Source: RYN-433 sp036558265
GTDB lineage: Bacteria; Planctomycetota; Phycisphaerae; Tepidisphaerales; Tepidisphaeraceae
Reading direction: 5' to 3'
Assembly (NCBI GenBank): GCA_036558265.1
Contig: DATBFY010000345.1
Coordinates: 1-5,172, forward strand
DNA: 5,172 nt
This document shows, piece by piece, positions 1 through 5,172 of the stretch. Positions within the stretch are counted from its first letter, which is position 1; every line of letters begins with the position of its first letter. The notes under the pieces were generated by a model. That model worked only from the letters and a program-made list of their open reading frames with translations. It did no database searches and was not told where the DNA came from. The position numbers and the translations under genes were made by a program.

Positions 1-40
1 CAAACGAAATGCGGCCGGCGCCTCGTGAGCGCCGGCCGCA
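1..40 (-). terminator. Intrinsic terminator downstream of the oxidoreductase gene
   Basis: Positions 10-21 and 29-40 are perfect 12-bp inverted arms, nearly all G and C, around a 7-base loop (22-28). Read on the minus strand, the stem is followed by a T-rich tail (TTTCGTTTG, positions 9-1). On the plus strand no T-tract follows, so the signal is oriented to end minus-strand transcription. It lies about 50 bases past the stop codon at 90-92, with the heptad array between. A gene to the left of the window could use the hairpin from the other side, but the tail argues against it. Confidence 0.8.
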
Positions 41-43
41 AAG

Positions 44-85
44 TTCTCGCTTCTCGCTTCTGACTTGTCGCTTCCCGCTTCTGCC
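44..85 (+). repeat. Tandem heptanucleotide array, six units (consensus TTCTCGC)
   Basis: Six consecutive 7-base units start at 44, 51, 58, 65, 72 and 79 with no phase slip. Units 1 and 2 are exactly TTCTCGC. Unit 3 is TTCTGAC, unit 4 is TTGTCGC, unit 5 is TTCCCGC and unit 6 is TTCTGCC. Every unit begins TT and ends in C. The array fills nearly all of the space between the terminator stem and the stop codon at 90-92, so it would be transcribed in the 3' untranslated region of the oxidoreductase mRNA as a purine-rich GCGAGAA repeat. Related arrays occur at 4282-4316 and 4343-4375. Its function is unknown. Confidence 0.8.
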
Positions 86-89
86 CCAA

Positions 90-1559
90 TTACACACTTT
101 CCGGGATCTCGTATGGCTTGCGGTAGTCGCGCTTGAGGAGCTTGTTGGCCGCTTCGGCGTGGTCGCCGGTGAAGCGCTCGGCGCCGGGGTCGATCGTCAG
201 GTTGGCGCCCAGCGTGATCTTGTCCTTGTCGAGGTTGAAGCCGTTCTTGCCCAGGTGATCCTTCATGCGGTCGAACGCCTCGGCCATCTGGCTGTTGGAC
301 TTGATCGATTCGGTGATCTCGGCGGCGGACTTCTCGGCGCCGGTGCGGTAGGAAATGTTACCCAGGTGGCAGCAGGCGGCCGAGAAGTGGGCGACCTCGG
401 CGTTGCAGGGGTTGTCCTTGGGATCCCGGCTCTTGCACGCCTTGACGAACGTCTGCTGGTGTCCCTGGCCGCCCAGTTGCTGCTTGAACTGGCGGATCTT
501 CTTGCCGTCCTTGTCGTACGCCCAGCCGCCGCCTTCGCCGGCGGCGAAATACCCGCCCTCGCACTGCACCCAGTTGCCGATGCGGATGATCTTGCCGTAG
601 GCGTCCATCGGAGCCTTGTTGGGATCGCCGCCGTGACTGGGCAGGCCGCGAACCTCGAAGATGAAGGGGACGGGCTTGTAGTCGTAGTAGACGATCAGCG
701 TGTTGGGCGTGGTGGCGTCGTCGTCCACGATGAACCGCCCGCCGATCCCCAGCACGCGCTCGGGCAGCGAGTTGTTGCCGACCGCCCAGCGGGAGAGGTC
801 CATCTCGTGAACACCCTGGTTGCCGATGTCGCCGTTCCCGGTCGGCCAGACCCAATGCCAATCGTAGTGAAGGTTCTTCCGCATGAGCGGATCCATCGGG
901 GCGGGGCCGCACCACAGGTCGTAATCCACGCCGGCGGGGATCGGCGTGGGAGCGGGGACCTTCCCGATGCTGGGTCGGGGCTTATAGCAGAAGCCCTTGA
1001 CCCACTGCACGGGACCCAGGTTGCCCTGGCGGATGAAGTCGAACGCCTCGTACCAGAGGTGGTCGCTGCGGCGCTGGGTACCGTGCTGGACCACACGGTT
1101 GTACTTCTTCATCGCCTCGATGCACTTGCGGCCTTCCCAGATCTCGTGGCTGATCGGTTTCTCAACGTACACGTCCTTGCCCGCCTGGCACGCCCAGACC
1201 GTCACCAGCGAGTGCCAATGGTTGGGGGTGGCGGTGGCAATCGCGTCGATCTCCTTGTCCTCGAGGAGCTTGCGGACGTCCTTGTACGGCTTGACCTTCT
1301 GGCCCTTCTGGGCCTTTTCGCCCTGCTGGACGGCCTTGTTGAGGTGACTTTCGTCGGCATCGCAGACGGCGACCAGCCGCGCGCCCTCGATCTTCGAGAA
1401 AGCGCCGATGTGCGAGCTGCCGCGACCGCCGCAGCCGACGACGGCGACGCGGAGGTCGTCGTTGGCGCCCAACGCGCGGCGCGAGGTGGACGCGAGGATC
1501 ATCGCGGCGCCGGTCGCCGCAGTGGTTGAGAGGAATCGTCTGCGGGTGATTCGTGACAT
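90..1559 (-). CDS. Tat-exported Gfo/Idh/MocA family oxidoreductase
   Basis: NAD(P)-dependent oxidoreductase family acting mostly on sugars, inositols and their derivatives; the substrate of this member cannot be read from sequence. The 489-residue protein starts with a twin-arginine signal (T5-R-R-R-F-L10, then an Ala-rich hydrophobic stretch and a likely cut after A-L-G-A, residue 32), so export as a folded, cofactor-loaded protein is expected. The Rossmann fold follows: glycine-rich GCGGRG at 42-47, acidic D67 after the second strand, TPNHWH at 111-116 and the family EKP motif at 133-135 with its conserved lysine. DLWCGPAP (214-221) and the GVHEMD segment (249-254) are typical of the C-terminal domain in planctomycete members. 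The C-terminus ends in the usual YRKPYEIP-like segment, so the gene looks full length. ATG 1559 is chosen over GTG 1571 because GGAAAGG lies 11 bases upstream of the ATG, while the GTG overlaps that site. It is transcribed divergently from the HD-GYP gene and ends at a clear terminator. It may act in periplasmic carbohydrate breakdown, which is inference. Confidence 0.93.
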   Translation of the reverse strand: MSRITRRRFLSTTAATGAAMILASTSRRALGANDDLRVAVVGCGGRGSSHIGAFSKIEGARLVAVCDADESHLNKAVQQGEKAQKGQKVKPYKDVRKLLEDKEIDAIATATPNHWHSLVTVWACQAGKDVYVEKPISHEIWEGRKCIEAMKKYNRVVQHGTQRRSDHLWYEAFDFIRQGNLGPVQWVKGFCYKPRPSIGKVPAPTPIPAGVDYDLWCGPAPMDPLMRKNLHYDWHWVWPTGNGDIGNQGVHEMDLSRWAVGNNSLPERVLGIGGRFIVDDDATTPNTLIVYYDYKPVPFIFEVRGLPSHGGDPNKAPMDAYGKIIRIGNWVQCEGGYFAAGEGGGWAYDKDGKKIRQFKQQLGGQGHQQTFVKACKSRDPKDNPCNAEVAHFSAACCHLGNISYRTGAEKSAAEITESIKSNSQMAEAFDRMKDHLGKNGFNLDKDKITLGANLTIDPGAERFTGDHAEAANKLLKRDYRKPYEIPESV

Positions 1560-1570
1560 GGTGGAGTGCA

Positions 1571-1577
1571 CCTTTCC
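1571..1577 (-). promoter_or_regulatory. Ribosome binding site deciding the oxidoreductase start
   Basis: On the minus strand GGAAAGG reads from 1577 to 1571, 11 bases before ATG 1559. The only upstream in-frame alternative, GTG 1571-1569, shares its first base with this site and so cannot use it. Spacing is slightly long, so the call is moderate. Confidence 0.5.
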
Positions 1578-1606
1578 GGTTAGAGGAGATGACGAAAGGA
1601 CGGCAA

Positions 1607-1612
1607 ATTATA
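1607..1612 (-). promoter_or_regulatory. -10 box (TATAAT) of the oxidoreductase promoter
   Basis: The minus strand reads a perfect TATAAT from 1612 to 1607, in one of the few AT-rich patches of this GC-rich window. It would place transcription initiation near 1600 and give a leader of about 40 bases before ATG 1559. No good TTGACA match exists at the expected distance; the 17-base spacing lands on CAACAC (1635-1630). The promoter may therefore depend on an activator or a degenerate -35. An 8-bp inverted repeat (1563-1570 and 1650-1657) flanks it. The rest of the divergent spacer shows no convincing promoter for the plus-strand gene; TTGGTC (1718-1723) with TATGCC (1742-1747) is only a weak candidate pair. 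Confidence 0.5.
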
Positions 1613-1760
1613 CCGAAACGCGCGGGTCAGTGTTGTGGAAAATGGGGATTGCACTCCGGAAAAATCGTTTGTGCCGACAACGATGGCCCATTGGCGACGA
1701 TTGAGTGGGAATCGCGATTGGTCTGCATGTGCCCCGGTGTGTATGCCGACATATGGACTA

Positions 1761-1764
1761 GAGG
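1761..1764 (+). promoter_or_regulatory. Ribosome binding site deciding the HD-GYP start
   Basis: GAGG at 1761-1764 lies nine bases before GTG 1774. An in-frame TAG at 1759-1761 overlaps its first base, so no longer in-frame start is possible and GTG 1774 is the first available start codon. The next in-frame candidate, ATG 1810, would cut off the conserved N-terminal strand before the PGM motif. Confidence 0.6.
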
Positions 1765-1773
1765 CGTTTTCTC

Positions 1774-2955
1774 GTGCTTACCTTACCGATCGAACAAGCT
1801 CGCCCGGGGATGAAACTGGCGGTCACCGTCCCGCACCCGGTGCATCCGGAGCACGACCTGCTGCGCGCCGGGTACACGCTCGCCGGGCCGGTCATCGAGC
1901 GGATGCGGCAGTTGGGGATCACCTTCCTTTACGTCGATTACCCGCCCCTGGCGGACCTGGACCGGGCGCTGCTGCCGCACCTCTCGCCCGCGCGCAAGCA
2001 GGTGTACGGGCAGATCAAGCGGAGCATCGAGTCAGTGCAGGCCCACGCGCGGCCCCAGGTTTCGTACAACCAGTACTACGCGCTGACGCGGCAGTTCGTC
2101 ACCAGCGTGATGCAGCAGGGCAAGCAGCCGATCTACCTCGACGAACTGTCCACGCGGATGGGCAACGCCGCGATCGTCCACGCGACCACCGTGGCGCACC
2201 TGTGCCTGATGCTGGGGATCGAGCTCGAGGCGCACATCGCGCGGCAGCGGAAGCGACCGGAGCACGGCCGGCCGTCAGACCTCTTGAACCTGGGCGTGGC
2301 CGGGATGCTGCACGACCTGGGGAAATCCACGATGCCGCCGCGCCTCCAGGCGTGCCACACGCTTCACCTGCCGACCACGGACGTGGACCGGGCGGTCTGG
2401 GAGACCCACGCCGAGCTCGGCTACAACCTGATCCGCAGCGAGGTGGAAGCCAGCGCCGCGGCGGCGGTGCGGCAGCACCACCAGCACTACGACGGCAGCG
2501 GCTTCCCCCACCGGCGGCATGACGGCGACGACGGGAACTTCTTCGCCGGCGATCGGATCCACGTCTACGCCCGGATCCTGTTCGCGGCGGACCTGTATGA
2601 CCGCCTGAGCTTCCGCGAGGACGGCCGGCGGCGCTACGCCTTCGAAGTCCTGCACCTGATTCGATTGCATCACGCGGCGGTGATCGATCCCGACCTGCTC
2701 TCGGTGCTGCCGAAAGTGATCCCGCCCTTTCCACCGGGAATGACGGTCGAGCTGAGCGACGGATCAAACGCGGTGGTGCTGGATTTGAATCGCGCCCAGC
2801 CCTATCGCCCCACGGTGCAGCGCTTCGCGACCGACGGCTGGACGCTCGCCGGGCCGCGGGTCGACCTGGCGCGGGAGCCGGACCTGGCGATCCGATCGGC
2901 GGTGGGCGTCGCGGTCGCGGGGATGGTCCCGGACGTGCGGTCGCGGGCGGCGTGA
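1774..2955 (+). CDS. HD-GYP-like phosphohydrolase with GFP variant motif
   Basis: A 393-residue soluble protein with no signal peptide or membrane segment. Residues 1-56 form the small N-terminal domain common ahead of HD-GYP domains (PGM at 11-13, LLRAGYTL, then GITFLYVDYP). The HD-GYP region spans about 125-315: H136, H180-D181-L-G-K184, H212, H235-H236, DGSGFP at 240-245 and D273 in the ADLYD segment. These match the usual metal-binding His/Asp set. The C-terminal 315-345 segment (PPGMTVELSDGSNAVVLD) is the small extension often seen after this domain. Family members hydrolyse cyclic di-GMP or related cyclic dinucleotides, or act as degenerate sensors. Departures from canonical members are GFP for GYP, HHQ for HHE, no glutamate four residues before H136 (A132), and about 15 extra residues between H136 and H180. 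A binuclear metal site with altered activity is therefore possible. There is no receiver or PAS domain in cis, so any input must come from another protein or from the N-terminal domain. It is divergent from the oxidoreductase and convergent with the acyltransferase. Confidence 0.88.
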   Translation: MLTLPIEQARPGMKLAVTVPHPVHPEHDLLRAGYTLAGPVIERMRQLGITFLYVDYPPLADLDRALLPHLSPARKQVYGQIKRSIESVQAHARPQVSYNQYYALTRQFVTSVMQQGKQPIYLDELSTRMGNAAIVHATTVAHLCLMLGIELEAHIARQRKRPEHGRPSDLLNLGVAGMLHDLGKSTMPPRLQACHTLHLPTTDVDRAVWETHAELGYNLIRSEVEASAAAAVRQHHQHYDGSGFPHRRHDGDDGNFFAGDRIHVYARILFAADLYDRLSFREDGRRRYAFEVLHLIRLHHAAVIDPDLLSVLPKVIPPFPPGMTVELSDGSNAVVLDLNRAQPYRPTVQRFATDGWTLAGPRVDLAREPDLAIRSAVGVAVAGMVPDVRSRAA

Positions 2956-2982
2956 ATGAACAGTCTCAAAGGAATTGGGTGG

Positions 2983-3005
2983 CATGGGCAACTTGTTTGC
3001 CCGTG
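2983..3005 (+). terminator. Weak hairpin in the convergent spacer, possible terminator
   Basis: CATGGGCAA (2983-2991) and TTGCCCGTG (2997-3005) can form a 9-bp stem with a 5-base loop. The one non-Watson-Crick pair is a U-G wobble in plus-strand RNA but an A-C mismatch in minus-strand RNA, which favours use by the HD-GYP transcript ending at 2955. The tail after the stem (GTCTTCGTTC) is only moderately T-rich, so termination would be inefficient. Nothing better is visible for the acyltransferase gene, which stops at 3033. Confidence 0.35.
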
Positions 3006-3032
3006 GTCTTCGTTCGCCCAGCGGCGCGCGGA

Positions 3033-4244
3033 TCAAATGGAACGCGTATCAGTCATCAGGGATTTGATCGTCTTTTCAAGTTTCGTCGTGAGCTCCGTCG
3101 CCGCCGTGCGCGGGCGCAGGCCGGTGGTTTCGGCGCCGACGTCGATCGGCTTGCCCAGGATCACCCGCGCTTCGCGTTTGCCCTTGGGACGGACGATCCC
3201 GCCATACACGTCTTCCTCGAATTTTTCGATCGTCTCCGCCATGCGCTCGACCGTGGGCTTCTCCGATACGTAATCCCCCGGGTAGCTGTAGAGCTGCGTG
3301 ACGAGCTGCACGTCGTCGAGTCCCCGGCGGGCGGCCGAACGCTGGCCCTCTTCACAGTCCTCGTCGATCCAGAATTCCAGCAATTGCTGCCGAAGGGTTT
3401 TGACCCGGACGGCGACCGAGCAGTCGGACAGCGTCTTCTTAAGCCAATGCGTTTCAAGCCGGTCGAGCATGGCGGTGACGAGGCTCTTTAGGCGGCCGGC
3501 GAGCTCGCCCTCGCCGGCCTTGCCGAGCTGCTCCTTCTCCCTGATCGTCAGCATCGCGTCGCCGAAGCGGAGGATGCGCTGCGCCAGCGGCGTGCCGCGG
3601 CCGTCCTGAAGCTTCATCCGCTCTTCGAGCGCGGTCATGGCCTCTTCGAGCCTCGCCGTGACGTCTTCGAGATAGCGGTAACGGATGGCGGTCGGGACGA
3701 TCCAGACCTTTCGGCCCCTTGCCTCCTTTTCCAGATCCTTCTGCGCCGTGCCGGCCATGAACGCCACCCCCTCGCGCAGCGGCGTGAGTCGCTCGTTGGT
3801 GCGGTAGATCTCCCCTTCGGGGAAGATGACCAGCCACTGCCCCGTGGTCAGCAGTTCGACCGCCTGCCGCATCGCGCGACGATCGCACCCCTCGCGATCC
3901 ACGGAGAACGCGCCCATGCGCTGGAGCACGAACCCGTCCACACCCTTGTGCCCCTTGAAGATCTGCCACGCCGCCATGAAGTAGAACTGCTTGTCGAGGT
4001 GCCTGGCCACCGCCATCATCACGTGCGGATCGCTGTCGTGTGAATGGTTGGGCGTGAGGAGAACCCCGTCGGCTTCGGGGATGGCGGCGAGTTGCTCGCT
4101 GCCCTCCAGCGCGACGTCGGCGACGGCGTAGAACTTCTTCAGGTAAAACTTGCGAAGCGGTGACAGAACTTTTCGCCACACCCCATTGGGCCTGGGCGGC
4201 CAGAAGTCGGCCATCGCGGCCTGGTCGCTGATCGGATTCCACAT
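3033..4244 (-). CDS. PlsC-type lysophospholipid acyltransferase family protein
   Basis: Predicted to transfer an acyl chain to a lysophospholipid or similar acceptor at the inner face of the membrane. In the 403-residue form, all four acyltransferase blocks are present: NHSHDSD at 66-72 (HX4D catalytic pair H67 and D72), GAFSVDR at 111-117, FPEGE at 141-145 and IVP at 182-184. The short GKPIDV segment that usually follows block IV closely appears only at 364-369. The roughly 170 residues between are charged and probably helical, making the protein longer than the usual 200-260 residues. There is no clear transmembrane helix, so peripheral membrane binding is likely. ATG 4244 is chosen because the reading frame extends upstream to 4385 but would then translate the heptad repeats and overlap the upstream gene; ATG 4214 is also possible, and neither has a strong ribosome site. 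It lies 121 bp downstream of the codirectional VWA gene and converges with the HD-GYP gene. The exact acceptor is unknown, so no symbol is given. Confidence 0.85.
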   Translation of the reverse strand: MWNPISDQAAMADFWPPRPNGVWRKVLSPLRKFYLKKFYAVADVALEGSEQLAAIPEADGVLLTPNHSHDSDPHVMMAVARHLDKQFYFMAAWQIFKGHKGVDGFVLQRMGAFSVDREGCDRRAMRQAVELLTTGQWLVIFPEGEIYRTNERLTPLREGVAFMAGTAQKDLEKEARGRKVWIVPTAIRYRYLEDVTARLEEAMTALEERMKLQDGRGTPLAQRILRFGDAMLTIREKEQLGKAGEGELAGRLKSLVTAMLDRLETHWLKKTLSDCSVAVRVKTLRQQLLEFWIDEDCEEGQRSAARRGLDDVQLVTQLYSYPGDYVSEKPTVERMAETIEKFEEDVYGGIVRPKGKREARVILGKPIDVGAETTGLRPRTAATELTTKLEKTIKSLMTDTRSI

Positions 4245-4281
4245 AGAGTGGAAGCCATCGTAGCGGACGGGGAAATTGCGG

Positions 4282-4316
4282 CATAGAAGGCAGAAGCGGG
4301 AATTGAGAAGCGAGAA
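4282..4316 (-). repeat. Heptanucleotide array, inverted copy (four good units)
   Basis: Read on the minus strand from 4316, 7-base units are TTCTCGC, TTCTCAA, TTCCCGC and TTCTGCC, then a decayed TTCTATG ending at 4282. The third and fourth units are identical to units 5 and 6 of the array at 44-85, in the same order. This copy faces opposite to the one at 4343-4375. It lies in the spacer between the VWA and acyltransferase genes and would be translated only if the acyltransferase start were wrongly placed upstream. Confidence 0.7.
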
Positions 4317-4354
4317 GGAGCCGACCTGGGGCGACCGTGTTCTTCTCGCTTCTC
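4305..4354. repeat. 13-bp perfect inverted repeat formed by facing heptad arrays
   Basis: Arms 4305-4317 (GAGAAGCGAGAAG) and 4342-4354 (CTTCTCGCTTCTC) are exactly complementary around a 24-base loop (4318-4341). The next outward pair (4304 with 4355) fails. The hairpin could form in the RNA that follows the VWA stop codon at 4366-4368. No T-tract follows on the minus strand, so it is a poor intrinsic terminator. It might instead block 3' exonuclease or simply reflect two opposed copies of one repeat. Confidence 0.7.
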
Positions 4355-4375
4355 GCTTCCGACTTCTACTTCTCC
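4343..4375 (+). repeat. Heptanucleotide array at the 3' end of the VWA gene
   Basis: Units starting at 4343, 4350 and 4357 are TTCTCGC, TTCTCGC and TTCCGAC. They are followed by a 6-base unit TTCTAC (4364-4369), which breaks the phase, and by TTCTCC. The first two units equal units 1 and 2 of the array at 44-85, and the third differs from unit 3 there at one base. The array runs through the stop codon (4366-4368) into the last codons of the VWA gene, which encode the Glu-Glu-Lys end, so the repeat may have trimmed or rewritten the C-terminus. Confidence 0.65.
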
Positions 4376-5172
4376 TCGAACTCAAACCCGCGTTTCGACG
4401 CCTGCTCCGTAATCGACTTCGTCACCGCCTGGTCGAACGCCTTGTTCGTGTCCAGGCCTTTCTTCGCCACCTCTTCCTTGACATATGTGTCGCGCTTGGC
4501 GGATAGATCCTTGATCTGCTTTGCGATCTGATCGCGTTCCTTGGACTTGGCCTCAACATAGGCCTTGCGCTCCTCGGGCTTCAACTTTCGGACATCATCC
4601 GGTAGGTCTTCATCCTTGACTTTCGTGATGTCGAAATCCTTGTTGTTCTTCGCCGCGTCCACAAGGTCCCATGTGGAGTTGTCGTACTGTCGCGATGCCT
4701 TGGCGCCGGCGCGGTCGGCGGCGCTGGCGGCGCTCAGGTGGAGCGATGTCGTGTCGTTCGCCGCCTGCTGCTGGAGCTTGGCCTCGCGCTGCAGTCCGTA
4801 GCCGACGTAGGTCGTGTTGAGCTTCGCGGACAGGTCGGTCAACTGCTGGTCGAACGGCGTGGCGATCGTGACCGCGCCCCCCTGCCCGGCGATCTCCATG
4901 TACGCGCCATCCGCGAGCTTGGCCATCTCGCGCCAGGTCGGCGGCGCGGTCTGGACATCCACGTCCCCGCAATAAATCGCGTTGACCATGATCCCCTTGG
5001 CGATCGCGGCGGGCGCCGTCCTCGTGTAATCGAACTCCGCCGGTCCCTGGTGGGCGGTCTCGTTGCCCACGACGTAGATCACCTTGTGGATCCGCTTGCC
5101 CTCGGACCACTTCATGTCGCTCGTCGCGCAGTGAACCGCCAGGCCCACGTACTCGTCGCCCCAGCCCTCGTC
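4366..5172 (-). CDS. VWA-domain protein, C-terminal part (cut by window edge)
   Basis: The frame is open to the last base of the window, so the start lies outside. About 268 residues are visible, beginning DEGWGDEYVGLAVHC; the GTG at 5148 is internal. The first 100 residues are the second half of a von Willebrand factor A fold: a KVIYVVGNE strand (the GNE motif, followed by a QGP segment) and later VNAIYCG and WREMAKLADGAYMEI. This matches a family of probably exported VWA proteins common in planctomycetes and some other bacteria. The metal-site DxSxS motif and any signal peptide would lie in the missing part. After the fold come a TYVGYG segment, an Ala- and Gln-rich stretch, a WDLVDA motif and a Lys/Glu-rich, probably coiled-coil tail (LKPEERKAYVEAKSKERDQI onward), a layout this family shares. 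Such proteins are thought to bind proteins or surfaces; no specific partner is known. The acyltransferase gene follows on the same strand after a repeat-filled spacer. Confidence 0.82.
   Translation of the reverse strand, partial: DEGWGDEYVGLAVHCATSDMKWSEGKRIHKVIYVVGNETAHQGPAEFDYTRTAPAAIAKGIMVNAIYCGDVDVQTAPPTWREMAKLADGAYMEIAGQGGAVTIATPFDQQLTDLSAKLNTTYVGYGLQREAKLQQQAANDTTSLHLSAASAADRAGAKASRQYDNSTWDLVDAAKNNKDFDITKVKDEDLPDDVRKLKPEERKAYVEAKSKERDQIAKQIKDLSAKRDTYVKEEVAKKGLDTNKAFDQAVTKSITEQASKRGFEFEEK

Noticed and set aside
44..85. CRISPR array as an explanation for the tandem repeats
   Set aside because: The units are 7 bp with no spacers and are directly adjacent, which does not fit repeat-spacer architecture.
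9..1529. A 506-codon open frame on the plus strand opposite the oxidoreductase
   Set aside because: Its product is a low-complexity Val/Ala/Leu/Arg-rich sequence with no recognisable domain. The minus strand encodes a full, motif-complete oxidoreductase over the same span, and long antisense frames are expected in GC-rich DNA.
1635..2522. A 295-codon plus-strand frame overlapping the HD-GYP gene
   Set aside because: The product is Arg/Ala/Pro-rich without motifs, and it overlaps a gene with a complete HD-GYP signature in another frame.
2952..3491. Plus-strand frames of 179 and 105 codons starting just after the HD-GYP stop codon
   Set aside because: They lie almost entirely antisense to the acyltransferase, show no domain and have no clear ribosome site; the ATG overlapping the stop region looks accidental.
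3454..4284. A 276-codon minus-strand frame inside the acyltransferase gene
   Set aside because: It is Arg/Gly-rich and featureless, and the other frame contains all four acyltransferase blocks, so this is a shadow frame.
4305..4354. Intrinsic terminator for the VWA gene
   Set aside because: The 24-base loop is long, the stem has mixed purine/pyrimidine arms of modest GC content, and no T-tract follows on the minus strand.

Overview
The window is GC-rich bacterial chromosome with four protein genes, three on the minus strand and one on the plus strand. It suggests a planctomycete, possibly of the Phycisphaerae. The reasons are a Tat-exported Gfo/Idh/MocA oxidoreductase of the type greatly expanded in that phylum, a long PlsC-type acyltransferase, and a von Willebrand factor A (VWA) protein with a GNE motif. 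The lineage is inferred from protein style only; no rRNA or other marker is present.

Layout, left to right. Positions 1-40 form a strong intrinsic terminator for the minus-strand gene that follows. Positions 44-85 are a tandem array of six 7-bp units (consensus TTCTCGC). Positions 90-1559 (minus) encode the secreted Gfo/Idh/MocA oxidoreductase. A divergent spacer of about 215 bp (1560-1773) holds a perfect TATAAT -10 box for the oxidoreductase and a Shine-Dalgarno site for the plus-strand gene. Positions 1774-2955 (plus) encode an HD-GYP-like metal-dependent phosphohydrolase. A short convergent spacer (2956-3032) holds a weak hairpin. Positions 3033-4244 (minus) encode a PlsC-type acyltransferase with a long segment after the catalytic core. 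The spacer 4245-4365 is largely filled by two more heptad arrays in opposite orientation, which create a 13-bp perfect inverted repeat. Positions 4366-5172 (minus) are the C-terminal part of a VWA-domain protein whose N-terminus lies outside the window.

The genes do not form an obvious pathway. The VWA and acyltransferase genes are codirectional and could share a transcript, but 121 bp of repeat-rich DNA separates them. The oxidoreductase and HD-GYP genes are divergent, and the HD-GYP and acyltransferase genes converge. I see no mobile element, CRISPR array, tRNA, rRNA or defence system. The most unusual signal is the phased heptanucleotide repeat family, which appears three times, each time in the spacer directly after the stop codon of a minus-strand gene.
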